Origin: Pseudodesulfovibrio sediminis
Lineage (GTDB): Bacteria > Desulfobacterota > Desulfovibrionia > Desulfovibrionales > Desulfovibrionaceae
Assembly (NCBI RefSeq): GCF_020886695.1
Contig: NZ_AP024485.1
Span: 2,721,001-2,785,000, forward strand
Direction: 5' to 3'
Length of the DNA: 64,000 nucleotides
Made by a program: the position numbers and the translations under genes. Shown piece after piece: positions 62,852 through 64,000 of this stretch. Below the pieces are notes generated by a model. That model did not search any database. It worked only from the letters and a program-made list of their open reading frames with translations, and was not told the DNA's origin. Numbering within the stretch: the first letter of the stretch is position 1; the number at the start of each line of letters is the position of its first letter.

Positions 62852-64000
62852 GTGAACCTCGATCCTGGAGCCGCTTTGGAATCCTTCGCAGACATCTCCG
62901 CCTACCTGTGGCAACGGTTGCCCCTGATCCTGCTCTTTGTGTGCGGATACTTCGTGTATCAGCTCATGGCGGCAACGCGGATCACGGACGGCTTCGTGGC
63001 CTGGGCCTTGAAAAAGAGCCGGGGCAGGCCGTCGCTCCTTATACTATATATAATAGGCGCGACCGCCGCGCTCTCCTCGTTTATTCCAAATACCATTGCC
63101 GTGCTCACGCTCATTCCCGTGCTCAAACAGCTGGACGAGGACTTCGCCGACCAGGGGGCCAGGGGCATGACCACCGTACTCATGTGTTCGGCCATCTACG
63201 GCTCGGCCATCGGGGGCATGGGGTCCATGATCGGCTCGCCGGCCAACGCCGTCCTCTTTGCCGCCCTGGATCTGTTCGAGATCGCCGGACGGGAGCAGAT
63301 TACGTTCTTCAACTGGTTTCTGTGGTCCGTGCCGCTGGTTTCGGTGTTTGTTCTGCTCGCCTGGGGAGTGGCGGCCGGATTGGGACTGCCTGCTGCCGCA
63401 CGGGGTATCCGTGTCCGGGTGGAAGCGCTGAAAGACGGCGGTGGGGCGGGAGATCGCCAGCGATATGGAGCCAGACTGTTCTGGTTGTATATGGGCTATT
63501 GGATCATGGAGGCCGTGGTCAGCGAGAATGTTCCGGACTTCGCGGCTGTGTCGCCGCTGGTCAGTCTGGGCTTTGCCGGACTCTTTCTGTACCTGCTCTT
63601 CATCCGGCGTGCCCCGGACTCGGCATACGCGCGTGGTCCGCTGCTCGCGCCCGGGTGGCTGCTCAAGTCCGTGCCCCGTCGTGGACTGTTTTTCATTCTG
63701 GCGCTGGGGGCACTCTTCGGCATAGTCCACTGGCTCAAGCTGGATGAAAAGGTCGTGGTTCTGACCGGCCAGATGCTTCAGGGACACATGGCTCCGTTAC
63801 TTCTCTATTTCCTGACCATCCTGTCCGTGATTTTTCTGACCGAAGTGCTGTCCAATACCGCTGTGGTGGCGGCCTTTTTCACCATTGCCTATTACGCGGC
63901 GCACGGACACGACATGAACCCGCTCTATCTGATGATGGGAGTGGGGGTGTCATCCACCTGTGCGTTCATGACCCCCATTGCCACCACATCCAATGCCCTG
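62852..64000 (+). CDS. DASS/SLC13-family sodium-coupled anion transporter (partial)
   Basis: 383 codons are open to the right edge. The frame is read from GTG 62852 (alternative TTG 62876, which has GGAG at better spacing). Hydrophobic segments: LPLILLFVCGYFVYQLMAAT, LILYIIGATAALSSFIPNTI, WFLWSVPLVSVFVLLAWGVA, LGFAGLFLYLLFIRR, GLFFILALGALFGIVHWLKL. The paired substrate motifs SFIPNTIA (first) and LSNTAVVAAFF with CAFMTPIATTSNA (second) fit divalent-anion symporters such as those for sulfate or dicarboxylates. The C-terminus is missing. Confidence 0.85.
   Translation, partial: MNLDPGAALESFADISAYLWQRLPLILLFVCGYFVYQLMAATRITDGFVAWALKKSRGRPSLLILYIIGATAALSSFIPNTIAVLTLIPVLKQLDEDFADQGARGMTTVLMCSAIYGSAIGGMGSMIGSPANAVLFAALDLFEIAGREQITFFNWFLWSVPLVSVFVLLAWGVAAGLGLPAAARGIRVRVEALKDGGGAGDRQRYGARLFWLYMGYWIMEAVVSENVPDFAAVSPLVSLGFAGLFLYLLFIRRAPDSAYARGPLLAPGWLLKSVPRRGLFFILALGALFGIVHWLKLDEKVVVLTGQMLQGHMAPLLLYFLTILSVIFLTEVLSNTAVVAAFFTIAYYAAHGHDMNPLYLMMGVGVSSTCAFMTPIATTSNAL

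Noticed and set aside
62848..63747. Plus-strand 299-codon frame
   Set aside because: Shifted-frame shadow of the DASS transporter, which reads through to the edge with membrane helices.
1..64000. CRISPR arrays, insertion sequences, prophage, rRNA genes
   Set aside because: No regularly spaced repeats, transposase or integrase genes, or rRNA sequence seen on reading both strands.

Overview
The window looks like a chromosomal segment of a motile sulfate-reducing bacterium of the Desulfovibrio/Pseudodesulfovibrio type (Desulfobacterota). This is inferred from protein similarity by eye, the high GC content of most genes, the gene order motA-motB-motB-fliL-fliN-fliO-fliP-fliQ followed by a Lon-like protease, and the NDP-forming acyl-CoA synthetase next to a DRTGG-domain phosphotransacetylase-like protein. 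No rRNA, CRISPR array, insertion sequence or prophage was found. Most long plus-strand open frames opposite GC-rich minus-strand genes are antisense shadows.

Layout. (a) 1-5990, minus: an ABC exporter operon made of a short FtsX permease, a LolD/MacB-type ATPase and a giant permease (running off the left edge) whose secreted N-terminal region looks like an M28 peptidase that has lost its metal ligands. A Fur-box-like sequence lies upstream. (b) 6065-7642, minus: a membrane SpoIIE-type phosphatase preceded by a possible micro-ORF. (c) 7758-9653, plus: a three-gene operon (secreted protein, 306-aa unknown, PqqD-like protein), convergent with a DUF4911 gene. (d) 10068-18534, minus: LonB-type protease, then the flagellar block fliQ-P-O-N-L, two motB paralogues, motA and the PLP-homeostasis gene yggS. 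A near-consensus sigma-28 promoter precedes yggS. (e) 18535-19940: an AT-rich patch with a G10 tract and a rsgA gene unlike its neighbours in composition, probably foreign. (f) 19960-31170: a Tat-exported HD hydrolase, topA, rsmG, a REP-like palindrome cluster, cysS, an AsmA-like protein, ispDF, RNase P RNA, a coiled-coil zinc-ribbon protein, a Nif3-like protein and tRNA-Met(CAT). (g) 31257-39120: accessory transport and signalling genes (MATE, AraC, DMT exporter, periplasmic binding protein, isoaspartyl peptidase, chemoreceptor, QueG-like Fe-S protein). (h) 39248-43189: energy/CoA genes and rnc. (i) 43407-50835: flagellin, a gene-poor 800-bp stretch, AraC plus cupin, and the hook operon fliK-flgD-flgE. 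Sigma-54 promoters precede flagellin and fliK. (j) 50924-61337, minus: two glycosyltransferases, a diguanylate cyclase, dtd, a small membrane protein, queD, a MazG-type pyrophosphohydrolase, a patatin lipoprotein and dnaE. (k) 61448-64000, plus: a degenerate EAL protein and a DASS/SLC13 transporter cut by the right edge.

How they fit together. The flagellar genes form three transcription units with recognisable alternative sigma-factor sites. The arrangement is unusual: the export-gate genes fliO/P/Q lie behind a sigma-28 promoter while flagellin has a sigma-54 promoter. The chemoreceptor, GGDEF and degenerate EAL proteins add a c-di-GMP/motility layer. The strongest candidates for something little described are the Fur-associated ABC exporter with a dead-peptidase domain, the secreted-protein/306-aa/PqqD operon, the Tat-exported HD protein, and the repeated 12-bp element linking an AraC regulator to two exporter genes.
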